DNA of 64,000 bases from Calliopsis andreniformis (GCF_051401765.1 NW_027480450.1:3968001-4032000), one strand, 5' to 3'. Shown: positions 1-12,765, counted from the stretch's first letter. A program made the numbers and translations. Notes: a model not told the origin generated them from the sequence alone.

Positions 1-350
1 TCAACCTTGAATCCTCAATAATCAAACTCCAATCCTAGATCCTCAGTCCCCAATCCTCAATCCTTAATCCTCAATCTTCAATCCGCAATCCCCAGTCCTC
101 AATGTTCAATCCTCAATGCTCAATCCTCAATCCTCAAGCCTCAGTCCTCAATCCTCAATTCTCAATCCTCAAACCTCAATCCTCAACCGTCAGTCCCCGT
201 ACTCAATCCTCAACCATCAATACTCAACCCTCAATCTTCAATCATCAATACCCAATCTTCAATCCTCAATCCTCAATCCTCAATCCTCAATCCTCAATCC
301 TCAATCCTCAATATTCAACACACAACACTCAACCATCAATCCTCAATAGT
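1..350 (+). repeat. Duplicate of 5594-5943
   Basis: The first bases of the window (TCAACCTTGAATCC) recur at 5594, offset 5,593. The D module, the CCGTCAGTCCCCGTACTC cassette and the approach to the C module are all shared. One heptamer of length difference accumulates by position 311. Local differences include TCAATGT here versus TCAACCT at the partner. Confidence 0.8.
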
Positions 351-2254
351 CAACCATCAATCCTCAATTCTCAATACTCAATAGAATATCCTGAATTCTC
401 ATGGTTCAATACTCAATCCACAATATTCAATAATCAAATCTCAATCCTCAAACATCAATTCTTAACACTCAATCCACAACACTCAGTCCTCTCTCTTCAA
501 TCCTCAATCCTCAATCCTCAATGTTCAATCCTCAATACTCAATCTTCAATCCTCAATCCACAATTCTTCAATCCTCAATACTCAATCCACAATCGTCAAT
601 CCTCAATCCCCAATCATCAATATTCAATCCTCAAACCTCAATCCTCAATCCTCAATCCTCAATCTTCAATCCTCAATACTCAGTCTTCAGTCCTCAATCC
701 TCAATCCTCAATCCTCAATCCTGAAACCTCAATCTTCAGCCCTGAGTCCTCAACAATCAGTTGTCAATCCTCAATCCTCAATAGAATATCCTCAATTCAC
801 AGTTTTCGATACTCAATGCACAATCTGCAATCTTCAATCCTCAATACTCAATCTTCAAGCTGCAATCCTCAGTCCTCAAACCTCAATTCTGAATCCTCAA
901 TACTGAATCCTCAATCTTCAGCCCTCAGTCCTCAACAATCAGTTGGCAACCCTCTATCCTCAATAGAATATCCTCAATTCACAGTTTTCAATACTCAATA
1001 CTCAATCTGCAATTCTCAGTACTGTATCTTCAATCCTCAAACCTCAATCCTCAATCCTCATTCCTCAATCCTCAATCTTCAATCCTCATTCCCCAATCCT
1101 CAGTCTTCAATCCTCGATCCTCAATCCACAATCCGCAATACTCATCCATCAATCCTCAATCCTCAATACTCAATAGAATATCCTGAGTTCTCGGGATTCA
1201 ATACTCAAACCTCAATCCTCATCCCTCAGCCCTCATTCTCAATCCTCAATCCTCAATCCCCAATCCTCAACCCTCAATATTCAATACTCAATACTCAATC
1301 TTCAATCCTCAACCCTCAATCCTCAATCCTCAATCCTCAATTCTCAATTCTCAAGCCTCAATCCTCATTCCTCAAACCTCAATCCTCAACCCTCAGTCCA
1401 CACCCTCAATTCTCAATTCTCAATCCTCAATCCTCAATCCACAATCCTCAATCTTCAATCCTCAATAATCAATCTCCAATCCTAGATACTCAATCCCCAA
1501 TCCTCAATCCTTAATCCTCAATCTTCAATCCTCAATCCCCGGTCCTCAATCTACAATCCTCAATGCTGAGTCCTCAATCCTCAATCCTCAGTCCTCAACC
1601 CTCAATCCTCAACCCTCAAACCTCAACCCTCAACCGTCAGTCCTCGTCCTCAATCCTTAACCCTCAATCCTCAATCCTCAATCTTCAATCATCAATACTC
1701 AATCATCAATCCTCGATCCTCAATTCTCAATCCTCAATGCTCAATACTCAATGTTCAACACACAACCCTCAACCATCAATGCTCAATAGTCAACCATCAA
1801 ACCTCAATTCTCAATAGTCAATAGAATATCCTGAATTCTCATGATTCAATACTCAATCCACAATATTCAATAATCAAATCTCAATCCTCAAACATCAATT
1901 CTTAACACTCAATCCACAACACTCAGTCCTCTCTCTTCAATCCTCCATCCTCAATCCTCAATCCTCATGGGTCAATCCACAATCCTCAATCCTCAACTCT
2001 CAATCCTCAGTCCTCAAACCTCAATCCCGAATCCTCAATCCTGAATCCTCAACCTTCATCCCTCAGTCCTCAGCAATCAACTGTCAATTCTCAATCCTCA
2101 ATAGAATATCTTCAATTCACAGTTTTCAATACTCAATCCCCGTTCTTCAATCTCCAAATCTCAATCCACAAACATCAATTCCCATCATTCAACCCTCAAC
2201 ACTCAGTCCTCAATCATCAATCCTCAATCGTCAATCCTCAATCCTCAATCCTCA

Positions 2255-2995
2255 ATCCTCAGTCTTCAATCCTCTATACTCAATCTTCAATCCTCAATCC
2301 TCAATCCTCAATCCTCGATCATCAATCCTCAATCCTCAATCTTCAGTCTACAATACTCAATCCTCAGCCCTCAATCCTCAGTCCTCAAACCTCAATCCTG
2401 AATCCTCAGTCCTGTATCCCCAATCTTCAGCCCTCAGTCCTCAACAATCAGTTGTCAATCCTCAATCCTCAATAGAATATCCTCAATTCACAGTTTTCAA
2501 TACTCAATGCTCAGTCTGCAATCTTCAAATCTCAATCAACAAACATCAATTCCCATCACTCAACCCTCAACTCTCAGTCCTCAATCTTCAATCCTCAATC
2601 CTCAATCCTCAACCTTCAATCCTCAATACTCAATCTTCAATCCTCAATCCCCAATACTCCATCCTCAATCCTCAATCCTCAATACTCAATCCTCAGACAT
2701 AAATCCTCAATCTTCAATACTCAATCGTCAATCCTCAGTCCTCAATCCTCAATCCTCAATCCTCGTTCCTCAAACCTCAATCCTCAACCCTCAGTCCTCA
2801 TCCTCAATTCTCAATTCTCAATTCCAAATCCTCAATCCTCAATCCTCAATCCTCAATCTTGAATCCTCAATAATCAAACTCGAATTCTAGATCCTCAATC
2901 CCCAATCCTCAATCCTTAATCCTCAATCTTCAATCCTCAATCCCCAGTCCTCAATTTTCAATCCTCAATGCTCAATCCTCAATCCTCAAGCGTCA
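2255..2995 (+). repeat. About 740-base duplicate of 4218-4955
   Basis: It aligns to 4218-4955 at offset 1,963. It covers a stretch with CTTCAGTCTACAATACTC (2341 and 4304), an A module near 2472, the variant CAGACATAAATCC (2694 and 4657) and a D module with CGAATTCTAG here versus CGAATCCTAG in the partner. The CAGACATAAATCC section occurs a third time at 3881. Confidence 0.8.
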
Positions 2996-4217
2996 ATCCT
3001 CAATCCTCAATCCTCAACTCTCAATCCTCAGTCCTCAAACCTCAATCCCGAATCCTCAATCCTGAATCCTCAACCTTCAGCCCTCAGTCCTCAACAATCA
3101 GCTGTCAATTCTCAATCCTCAATAGAGTATCCTCAATTCACAGTTTTCAATACTCAATACTGAATCTGCAATCTTCAAACCTCTATCCACAAACATCAAT
3201 TCTCATCACTCAACCCTCAACACTCAGTCCTCAATGTTCAATCCTGAACCCTCAATTCTCAATCTTCAATACTCAATACTGTATCTTCAATCCTCAAACC
3301 TCAATCCTCAATCCTCAATGCTGAATCCTCAATCTTCAATCCTCAGTCCCCAATCCTCAGTCTTCAATCCTCAATACTCAATCTTCAATCCTCAATCCCC
3401 AATACTCCATCCTCAATACTCAATACTCAATCGTCAATCCTCAATCCCCAATCCTCAATCTTCAATCCTCAATGCTCAATCCTCAATCCCCAATCCTCAA
3501 TCTTCAATCCTCTATACTCAATCTTCAATCCTCAATCCTCAATCCTCAATCCTCAATCCTCAATCCTCAATCATCAATCCTCAATCCTCAGTCTACAATA
3601 CTCAAACCTCAATCCTCAACCCTCAGCCCTCATTCTCAATCATCAATCCGCAATCCTCAATCTTCAATCCTCAATACTCAACCATCAATCCTCAATTCTC
3701 AATACTCAATAGAATATCCTGAGCTCTCAGGATTCAATACTAAAACCTCAATCCTCAACCCTCAGCCCTCATTCTCAATCCTCAATCCTCAATACTCAAT
3801 CCTCAATATTCAATCCTCAAAACTCAATCTTCAATTCTCAATCCTCAATCCTCAATCCTCAATCCTCAATACTCAATCCTCAGACATAAATCCTCAATCT
3901 TCAATACTCAATCGTCAATCCTCAGTCCTCAATCCTCAATCCTCATTCCTCGTTCCTCAAACCTCAACCCTCAACCTTGAGCCCTCATATTCAATTCTCA
4001 GTTCTCAATTCTCAATCCTCAATACTCAATCCTCAATCCTCAATCTTGAATCCTCAATAATCAAACTCGAATCCTAGATCCTCAATCCCCAATCCTCAAT
4101 CCTTAATCCTCAATCTTCAATCCTCAATCCCCAGTCCTCAATCTTCAATCCTCAATGCTCAATCCTCAATCCTCAAGCCTCAGTCCTCAATCCTCAATGC
4201 TCAATCCTCAATCCTCA

Positions 4218-4955
4218 ATCCTCAGTCTTCAATCCTCTATACTCAATCTTCAATCCTCAATCCTCAATCCTCAATCCTCGATCCTCAATCCTCAATCCTC
4301 AATCTTCAGTCTACAATACTCAATCCTCAGCCCTCAATCCTCAGTCCTCAAACCTCAATCCTGAATCCTCAGTCCTGTATCCCCAATCTTCAGCCCTCAG
4401 TCCTCAACAATCAGTTGTCAATCCTCAATCCTCAATAGAATATCCTCAATTCACAGTTTTCAATACTCAATGCTCAGTCTGCAATCTTCAAATCTCAATC
4501 AACAAGCATCAATTCCCATCACTCAACCCTCAACTCTCAGTCCTCAATCTTCAATCCTCAATCCTCAATCCTCAACCTTCAATCCTCAATACTCAATCTT
4601 CAATCCTCAATCCCCAATACTCCATCCTCAATCCTCAATCCTCAATACTCAATCCTCAGACATAAATCCTCAATCTTCAATACTCAATCGTCAATCCTCA
4701 GTCCTCAATCCTCAATCCTCAATCCTCGTTCCTCAAACCTCAACCCTCAACCTTGAGCCCTCATCCTCAATTCTCAGTTCTCAATTCTCAATCCTCAATC
4801 CTCAATCCTCAATCCTCAATCTTGAATCCTCAATAATCAAACTCGAATCCTAGATCCTCAATCCCCAATCCTCAATCCTTAATCCTCAATCTTCAATCCT
4901 CAATCCCCAGTCCTCAATCTTCAATCCTCAATGCTCAATCCTCAATCCTCAAGCC
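4218..4955 (+). repeat. About 740-base duplicate of 2255-2995
   Basis: This is the partner at offset 1,963. It differs from 2255-2995 by scattered substitutions such as AACAAGCATC versus AACAAACATC, and by CCTTGAGCCC replacing CCCTCAGTCC near 4750. That replacement is shared with the third copy near 3977. Confidence 0.8.
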
Positions 4956-5025
4956 TCAGTCCTCAATCCTCAATCCTCAATCCTCAATCCTCAAACCTCA
5001 ATCCTCAACCGTCAGTCCCCGTCCT
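4816..5025 (+). repeat. Module D exemplar (source of stop codons and ATG)
   Basis: Module D reads TCAATCT, TGAATCC, TCAATAA, TCAAACT, then a CCAATCC/TAGATCC pair (here CGAATCC), CCAATCC, TTAATCC, CCAGTCC, TCAATGC, TCAAGCC and the cassette ending TCAACCG-TCAGTCC plus a short unit. TAA and TAG codons in this block close many + strand reading frames, and TCAATGC supplies an ATG. Two forms exist, TAGATCC and TAGATAC. About 34 copies occur; none lies between about 30.1 and 40.8 kb or after 56.1 kb. Confidence 0.8.
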
Positions 5026-5593
5026 CAATCCTCTACACTCAATACTCAATCCTCAATCTTCAATCATCAATACTCAATCTTCAATCCTCAATCCTCAATC
5101 CTCAATCCTCAATCCTCAATATTCAACACACACAACCCTCAACCATCAATCATCAATTCTCAATACTCAATAGAGTATCCTGAATTCTCATGGTCCTATA
5201 CTCAATCCACAATATTCAACAATCAAATCTCAAATCTCAATTCTCAATTCTCAACACTGAATCCTCAATCCTCAATCTTGAATCCTCAATAATCAATCTC
5301 CAATCCTAGATCCTCAATCCCCAGTCCTCAATCCTCAATCCTCAATCCTCAGTCATCAATCCTCAATACTCAATCTTCAATCCTCAATCCTCAATTCTCA
5401 ATCCTCAATCCTCAATCTTCAATCATCAATACTCAATCTTCAATCCTCAATCCTCAATCCTGAATCCTCAATCCTCAAAATTCAACACACAACACTCAAC
5501 CATCAATCCTCAATACTCAATCCTCAAACTTCAATCATCAATACTCAATCTTCAATCCTCAATCCTCAATCCTCAATCCTCAATCCTCAATCC

Positions 5594-5943
5594 TCAACCT
5601 TGAATCCTCAATAATCAAACTCCAATCCTAGATCCTCAGTCCCCAATCCTCAATCCTTAATCCTCAATCTTCAATCCGCAATCCCCAGTCCTCAACCTTC
5701 AATCCTCAATGCTCAATCCTCAATCCTCAAGCCTCAGTCCTCAATCCTCAATTCTCAATCCTCAAACCTCAATCCTCAACCGTCAGTCCCCGTACTCAAT
5801 CCTCAACCATCAATACTCAACCCTCAATCTTCAATCATCAATACCCAATCTTCAATCCTCAATCCTCAATCCTCAATCCTCAATCCTCAATCCTCAATAT
5901 TCAACACACAACCCTCAACCATCAATCCTCAATACTCAACCAT
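5594..5943 (+). repeat. Duplicate of 1-350
   Basis: This is the partner of the window start. It continues into a C module near 5966 whose anchor is changed to AGCATTTCC and which lacks the usual GGTTCAATACTC, reading GGTTATATACTC instead. Confidence 0.8.
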
Positions 5944-7794
5944 CAATCCTCAATTCTCAATACTCAATAGCATTTCCTGAATTCTCATGGTTATATACTC
6001 AATCCACAATATTCAACAATCAGATCTCAATTCTCAATTCTCAATTCTCAACACTCAATCCTCAATCCTCAACCTTGAATCCTCAATAATCAATCTCCAA
6101 TCCTAGATCCTCAATCCCAAATCCTCAATCCTAAAACCTCAACGATCAATCCTCAATCCCCAGTCCTCAATCTTCAATCCTCGATGCTCAATCGTCAATC
6201 CTCAAGCCTCAGTCCTCAATCCTCAATCCTCGTTCCTCAAACCTCAACCCTCAACCCTCAGTCCTCATCCTCAATTCTCAATTCTCAATTCTCGATCCTC
6301 AATCCTCAATCCTCAATCTTGAATCCTCAATAATCATGCTCCAATCCTAGATCCTCAATCCCCAATCCTCAATCCTTAATCCTCAATCTTCAATCCCCAA
6401 TCCCCAGTCCTCAATCTTCAATCCTCAATGGTCAATCCTCAATCCTCAATCCTCAATCCTCATTCCTGAAACCTCAATCCTCAAACGTCAGTCCCCGTCC
6501 TCAATCCTCAACACTCAATACTCAATCCTCAATCTTCAATCATCAATACTCAATCTTCAATCCTGAATCCTCAATCCTCAATCCTCAATCCTCAATATTC
6601 AATCCTCAATACTCAACATTCAATCCTCAATCCTCAATCCCCAATCCTCAATCCTCAATCCTCAATCCTTAATCCTCTATACACAATATTCAACACACAA
6701 CCCTCAACCATCAATCCTCAATACTCAACCATCAATCCTCAATTCTCAATACTCAATAGAAAATCCTGAATACTCATGGTTCAATACTCAATCCACAATA
6801 TTCAATAATCAACTCTCAATCCTCAAACATCAATCCTTAACACTCAATCCACAACACTCAGTCATCTCTCTTCAATCCACCATCCTCAATCCTCAATCCT
6901 CAACAGTCAATCCTCAATCCTCAATCCTCAACTCTCAATCCTCAGTCCTCAAACCTCAATCCCGTATCCTCAATCCTGAATCCTCAATCTTCAGCCCTCA
7001 GTCCTCAACAATCAACTGTCAATTCTCAATCCTCAATAGAATATCCTCAATTCACAGTTTTCAATACTCAATCCGCATACTTCAACCCTCAAATCTCAAT
7101 CCACAAACTTCAATTCTCATCACTCAACCCTCAACACTCAGTCCTCAATTTTTCAATCCTCAATCCTCAATCCTAAATCTTCAATCCTCAATACTCAATC
7201 TTCAATCCTCAATCCCCAATTCTCAATCCTCAATACTCAATCCTCAATTGTCAATCCTCAATCCCCAATCCTGAATCTTCAATCCTCAATGCTCAATCCT
7301 CAATCCTCAATCCTCAATCTTCAATCCTCTATACTCAATCTTCAATCCTCAATCCTCAATCCTCAGTCCTCAGTCCTCAACCCTCAATCCTCAACCCTCA
7401 GCCCTCATCCTCAATCCTCAATCCTCAATCCTCAATCCTCAATCCTCAATCCTCAATCCTCAATCCTCAATCATCAATCCTCAATCTTCAATACTCAATC
7501 CTCAATCCTCAATCCTCAATCCTCAATCCTCAGTCATCAATCCTCAATCTTCAACACTCAATCGTCAATACCCAATCCTCAATCTTCAATCCTCAATCCT
7601 CAATCCTCAATACCCAATCCTCAATCTTCAATCCTCAATACTCAACCTTCAATCCTCAATCCTCTGTTCTCATACCTCAATTCTGAATCCTCAATCCTGA
7701 ATCCTCAATCTCCAGCCATCAGTCCTGAACAATCAACTGTCGATCCTCAGTCCTCAATAGAATATCCTGAATTCAGAGTATTCAATACTCAATC

Positions 7795-8895
7795 CCAATT
7801 CTTCAATCTTCAAATCTAAATCCACAAGCATCAATGCTCATCACTCAACCCTCAACACTCAATCCTCAATCTTCAATCCTCAATACTCAATCCTCAACCT
7901 TCAATCCTCAATACACAATCTTCAATCCTCAATCCTCAGTTCTCAATCCTCAATACTCAATCCACAATCGTCAACCCTCAATCCCCAATCATCAATCTTC
8001 AATCCTCAATCCTCAATCCTCAATCCTCAATCTTCAATCCTCAATACTCAATCTTCAATCCTCAATTCCCAATCATCAATCCTTAGTCCCCAATCCTCAA
8101 TCCTCAATCTTCAATCCTCATTACTCAATCTTCAATCTTCAATCCTCAATCCTCAATCCTCAATTCTCAATCCTCAATCCGCAATCCTCAGACCTCAATC
8201 ATCAATACTCAACCCTCTGTCCTCGACCTCAATCCACAACCCTCAATCCTCAATCCTCAGTCCTCAATCCTCAATCCTCAGTCCTCAAACCTCAATCCTG
8301 AATCCTCAATCCTGAATGCTCAATCTTCAGCACTGAGTCCTGAACTATCAGTTGTCAATCCTCGATCCTCAATAGAATATCCTCAATTCACAGTTTTCAA
8401 TACTCAATGCTCAATCTGCAATCTTCAATCCTCAATACTCAATCTTCAATCCTCAATCCTCAGTCCTCAAACCTCAATTCTGAATCCTCAATACTGAATC
8501 CTCAGTCTTCAGACCTCAGTCCTCAACGATCAGTTGTCAATCCTCAATCCTCAATAGAATATCCTCAATTCACAGCTTTCAATACTCAATACTCAATCTG
8601 CAATCTTCAAATCTCTATCCACAAACATCAATTCTCATCACTCAACCCTCAACACTCTGTCCTCAATGTTCAATCCTCAATCCTCAATTCTCAATCTTCA
8701 ATTCTCAATACTGTATCTTCAATCCTCAATCCTCAATCCTCATTCCTCAATCCTCAATCCTCAATCCTCAATCTTCAATACTCAGTCCCCAATCCTCAGT
8801 CTTCAATCCTCGATCCTCAATCCTCAATCCTCAATCCTCAATCCTCAATCCTCAATCATCAATCCTCAATACTCGATCTTCAATCCTCAATCCTC
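7795..8895 (+). repeat. 1.1-kb block, copy of 15774-17475 without insertion
   Basis: Its left part aligns to 15774 onward at offset 7,979 (CTTCAAATCTAAATCC in both). Its right part, from about 8041, aligns at offset 8,580. The difference of 601 bases is extra sequence in the partner. It contains A modules near 8372 and 8554. Confidence 0.8.
8466..8720 (+). repeat. Module A exemplar (about 35 in-register variant heptamers)
   Basis: Module A runs from TCAAACC and TGAATCC units, through TCAACAA-TCAGTTG, to the anchor TCAATAG-AATATCC, then TCAATTC, ACAGTTT, TCAATCT, GCAATCT, TCAAATC, TCTATCC, ACAAACA, TCATCAC, TCAACAC and TCAATGT. All units stay at seven bases. About 60 copies are listed in the domain entries. 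A subtype has CCATTCT in place of the second TCAATAC (for example 11413, 19591, 41365). The ATG in TCAATGT starts many of the spurious reading frames. This copy has a near twin at offset 8,580 (near 17134). Confidence 0.85.
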
Positions 8896-9359
8896 AGTCC
8901 TCAATTCTCAATCCTCAAGCCTCAATCCTCATTCCTCAAACCTCAATCCTCAACCCTCAGTCCTCACCCTCAATTCTCAATTCTCAATCCTCAATCCTCA
9001 ATCCTCAATCTTCAATCCTCAATAATCGATCTCCAATCCTAGATACTCAATCCCCAATCCTCAATCCTCAATCCTCAATCTTCAATCCTCAGTCCTCAAT
9101 CCTCAATCCTCATTCCTCAAACCTCAGCCCTCAACCGTCAGTCATCGTCCTCAATCCTTAACCCTCAATCCTCAATCCTCAATCTTCTTTCATCAATACT
9201 CAATCCTCAATTCTCAATCTTCAATCCTCGATCCTCATTCCTCAAACCTCAATCCTCAACCCTCAGTCCTCACCCTCAATTCTCAATTCTCAATCCTCAA
9301 CCCTCAATCCTCAATCTTCAATCCTCAATAATCAATCTCCAATCCTAGATACTCAATCC

Positions 9360-10650
9360 CCATTCTTCAATCTTCAAATCTCAATCCACAAACATCAATT
9401 CCCATCACTCAACCCTCAACACTCAGTCCTCAATCTTCAATACTCAGTCCTCAATCCTCAATCTTCAATCCCCAATACTCAATCTTCAATTCTCAATCCC
9501 CAATTCTCCATCCTCAATACTCAATCCTCAATCCTCAATCCTCAATCCTCAATCCTCTTTCTACAATCCTCAATCCTCAATCCTCATTCCTCAATCCTCA
9601 ATCCTCATTCTTCAATCCTCAATACTCAATCGTCAATCCTCAATCCTCAATCCTCAGTACTCAGTCCTCAATCCTCAGTCCTCAGACCTCAATCCTCAAT
9701 CCTCAACCCTCAGCCCTCATCCTCAATCCTCAATTCTCAATCCTCAATCTGCAATCTTCAATCCTCAATACTCAACCTTCAATCCTCAATCCTCAGTCCT
9801 CAAACCTTAATTCTGAATCGTCAATACTGAATCCTCAATCTTCAGTCCTCAGTCCTCAACAATCAGTTGTCAATCCTCAATCCTCAATAGAGTATCCTCA
9901 ATTCACAGTTTTCAATACTCAATACTCAATCTGCAATCTTCAAATCTCTATCCACAAACATCAATTTTCATCACTCAACCCTCAACACTCTGTCCTCAAT
10001 GTTCAATCCTCAATCCTCAATTCTCAATCTTCAATTCTCAATACTGTATCTTCACTCCTCAATCCTCAATACTCAATCCTCATGCCTCAATCCTCAATCT
10101 TCAATCCTCAGTACCCAATCCTCAGTCTTCAATCCTCGATCCTCAATCCTCAATCCTCAATCCTCAATCCTCAATCCTCAATCATCAATCCTCAGTACTC
10201 AATCTTCAATCCTCAATCCTCAATACTCAATCCTCAATCCTAAATCATCATTCCACAATCTTCCATACTCTAATCCTCAATCCTCAATCCTCAATCCTCA
10301 ATACTCAACCATCAATACTCAATTCTCAATACTCAATAGAGTATCCTGAGTTCTCAGGATTCAATGCTCGAACCTCAATCCTCAACCCTCAGGCCTCATT
10401 CTCAATCCTCAATCCTCAATCCTCAATCCTCAATATTCAATCCTCAATACTCAACATTCAATCCTCAATCCTCAATCCCCAATCCTCAATCCTCAATCCT
10501 CAATCCTCAATCTTCAATCCTCAATAATCAATCTCCAATCCTAGATACTCAATCCCCAATCCTCAATCCTTGATCCATCAATATTCAATCCTCAATCCCC
10601 AGTCCTCGATCTACAATCCTCAATGCTCAATCCTCAATCCTCAATCCTCA
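9360..10650 (+). repeat. 2.1-kb tandem duplication, copy 1
   Basis: It aligns to 11452-12765 at an offset that grows from 2,092 to 2,113 through small whole-unit differences. It shares the A module (9887/11993), the B module (10334/12449) with TCAATGCTCGAACC, and the D module with CCTTGATCCATC. Confidence 0.8.
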
Positions 10651-11060
10651 GTCCTCAATCCTCAATTCTCAATCCTCAAACCTCAATCCTCAACCGTCAG
10701 TCCTCGTCCTCAATCCTAAACCCTCAATCCTCAATCCACAATCTTCAATCATCAATACTCAATCATCAATCCTCAATTCTCAATTCTCAATCCTCAATCC
10801 TCTATACACAATATTCAACACACAACCCTCAACCATCAATCCTCAATACTCAACCATCAATCCGCAATTCTCAATCCTCAATACTCAATCCACAATCGTC
10901 AATCCTCAATCCCCAGTCATCAATCTTCAATCCTCAATCCTCAATCCTCAATCCTCAATCTTCAATCCTCAATACTCAATCTTGAATCCTCAATTCTCAA
11001 TCCTCAATCCTCAATCCTCAATCTTCAATCCTCGATATTCAATCCTCAATCCTCAATCCT

Positions 11061-11290
11061 CAATATTCAACACACAACACTCAACCATCAATCCTCAATA
11101 GTCAACCATCAATCCTCAATTCTCAATACTCAATAGAATATCCTGAATTCTCATGGTTCAATACTCAATCCACAATATTCAATAATCAAATCCCAATCCT
11201 CAAACATCAATTCTTAACACTCAATCCACAACACTCAGTCCTCTCTCTTCAATCCTCCACCCTCAATCCTCAATCCTCAAGCGTCAATCC
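11061..11290 (+). repeat. Module C exemplar
   Basis: Module C runs from TCAATAT, TCAACAC, ACAACAC, TCAACCA to the anchor TCAATAG-AATATCC, then TGAATTC, TCATGGT, TCAATAC, TCAATCC, ACAATAT, TCAATAA, TCAAATC, TCAAACA, TTAACAC, ACAACAC, TCAGTCC, TCTCTCT and ends with TCAAGCG. All units are seven bases. About 24 copies occur, confined to 0-7, 11-16, 19-28 (once per 4-kb unit) and 39.9-52.5 kb. Confidence 0.85.
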
Positions 11291-11451
11291 TCAATCCTCA
11301 ATCCTCAACTCTCAATCCTCAGTCCTCAAACCTCAATCCCGAATCCTCAATCATGAATCCTCAACCTTCAGCACTCAGTCCTCAACAATCAACTGTCAAT
11401 TCTCAATACTCAATGGAATATCCTCAATTCACAGTTTTCAATACTCAATCC

Positions 11452-12765
11452 CCATTCTTCAATCTTCAAATCTCAATCCACAAACATCAATTCCCATCAC
11501 TCAACCCTCAACACTCAGTCCTCAATCTTCAATACTCAGTCCTCAATCCTCAATCTTCAATCCCCAATACTCAATCTTCAATTCTCAATCCCCAATTCTC
11601 CATCCTCAATACTCAATCCTCAATCCTCAATCCTCAATCCTCAATCCTCTTTCTACAATCCTCAATCCTCAATCCTCAATCCTCAATCCTCAATCCTCAA
11701 TCCTCATTCTTCAATCCTCAATACTCAATCGTCAATCCTCAATCCTCAATCCTCAATCCTCAATACTCAGTCCTCAATCCTCAGTCCTCAGACCTCAATC
11801 CTCAATCCTCAACCCTCAGCCCTCATCCTCAATCCTCAATTCTCAATCCTCAATCTGCAATCTTCAATCCTCAATACTCAACCTTCAATCCTCAATCCTC
11901 AGTCCTGAAACCTTAATTCTGAATCGTCAATACTGAATCCTCAATCTTCAGTCCTCAGTCCTCAACAATCAGTTGTCAATCCTCAATCCTCAATAGAGTA
12001 TCCTCAATTCACAGTTTTCAATACTCAATACTCAATCTGCAATCTTCAAATCTCTATCCACAAACATCAATTTTCATCACTCAACCCTCAACACTCTGTC
12101 CTCAATGTTCAATCCTCAATCCTCAATTCTCAATCTTCAATTCTCAATACTGTATCTTCACTCCTCAATCCTCAATACTCAATCCTCATGCCTGAATCCT
12201 CAATCTTCAATCCTCAGTACCCAATCCTCAGTCTTCAATCCTCGATCCACAATCCTCAATCCTCAATCCTCAATCCTCAATCCTCAATCCTCAATCATCA
12301 ATCCTCAGTACTCAATCTTCAATCCTCAATCCTCAATACTCAATCCTCAATCCTAAATCATCATTCCACAATCTTCCATACTCTAATCCTCAATCCTCAA
12401 TCCTCAATCCTCAATATTCAATCATCAATCCTCAATTCTCAATACTCAATAGAATATCCTGAGTTCTCAGGATTCAATGCTCGAACCTCAATCCTCAACC
12501 CTCAGGCCTCATTCTCAATCCTCAATCCTCAATCCACAATCCTCAATATTCAATCCTCAATACTCAACATTCAATCCTCAATCCTCAATCCCCAATCCTC
12601 AATCCTCAATCCTCAATCCTCAATCTTCAATCCTCAATAATCAATCTCCAATCCTAGATACTCAATCCCCAATCCTCAATCCTTGATCCATCAATATTCA
12701 ATCCTCAATCCCCAGTCCTCGATCTACAATCCTCAATGCTCAATCCTCAATCCTCAATCCTCAGT
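11452..12765 (+). repeat. 2.1-kb tandem duplication, copy 2
   Basis: This is the second copy of 9360-10650. Private changes include CATGCCTGAATCC near 12190 (CATGCCTCAATCC in copy 1) and CTCGATCCACAATCC near 12240. It is preceded by unrelated C and A modules at 11133 and 11413. Confidence 0.8.
12456..12473. repeat. Inverted repeat in module B, 8-bp arms
   Basis: The sequence ATCCTGAGTTCTCAGGAT has perfect 8-base arms (ATCCTGAG and CTCAGGAT) around a 2-base centre. The same 18 bases occur at 17799-17816 and in the B modules near 10334, 42798, 42972, 49627 and 54791. Most other B copies have GAATTC at the centre, which leaves 7-base arms around ATTC. A function is not indicated; it could extrude as a short cruciform or bind a dimeric protein. 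Confidence 0.85.

Larger units (their letters stand above)
1..7290 (+). repeat. Array domain 1: mosaic of modules A, C and D
   Basis: This stretch mixes all module types. C anchors lie near 381, 1821, 5170, 5966 and 6754. A anchors lie near 781, 964, 2101, 2472, 3122, 4434 and 7036. B anchors lie near 1173 and 3709. D modules lie near 30, 1481, 2884, 4070, 4850, 5303, 5620, 6100 and 6345. It contains two kilobase-scale duplications (window start versus 5594, and 2255 versus 4218). Domain borders are my own division by module content, not sharp boundaries. Confidence 0.6.

Noticed and set aside
367..395. TATA-like AT-rich stretches at AATAGAATATCC as promoters
   Set aside because: The AT-rich anchor recurs more than 100 times as part of modules A, B and C, and no downstream gene exists. 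It is explained by repeat structure.
102..1514. 470-codon open reading frame of N-P-Q-S-S-I-L repeats
   Set aside because: All three + strand frames are open through much of this region and encode the same permuted heptapeptide. There is no non-repeat domain, signal peptide or start context, and the frame is set by the repeat length.
8372..8720. Modules A to D as inserted transposon or gene fragments
   Set aside because: They look unlike the consensus at first sight, but they parse into seven-base units in register with the array and align to each other unit by unit. They have no terminal repeats or target-site duplications.
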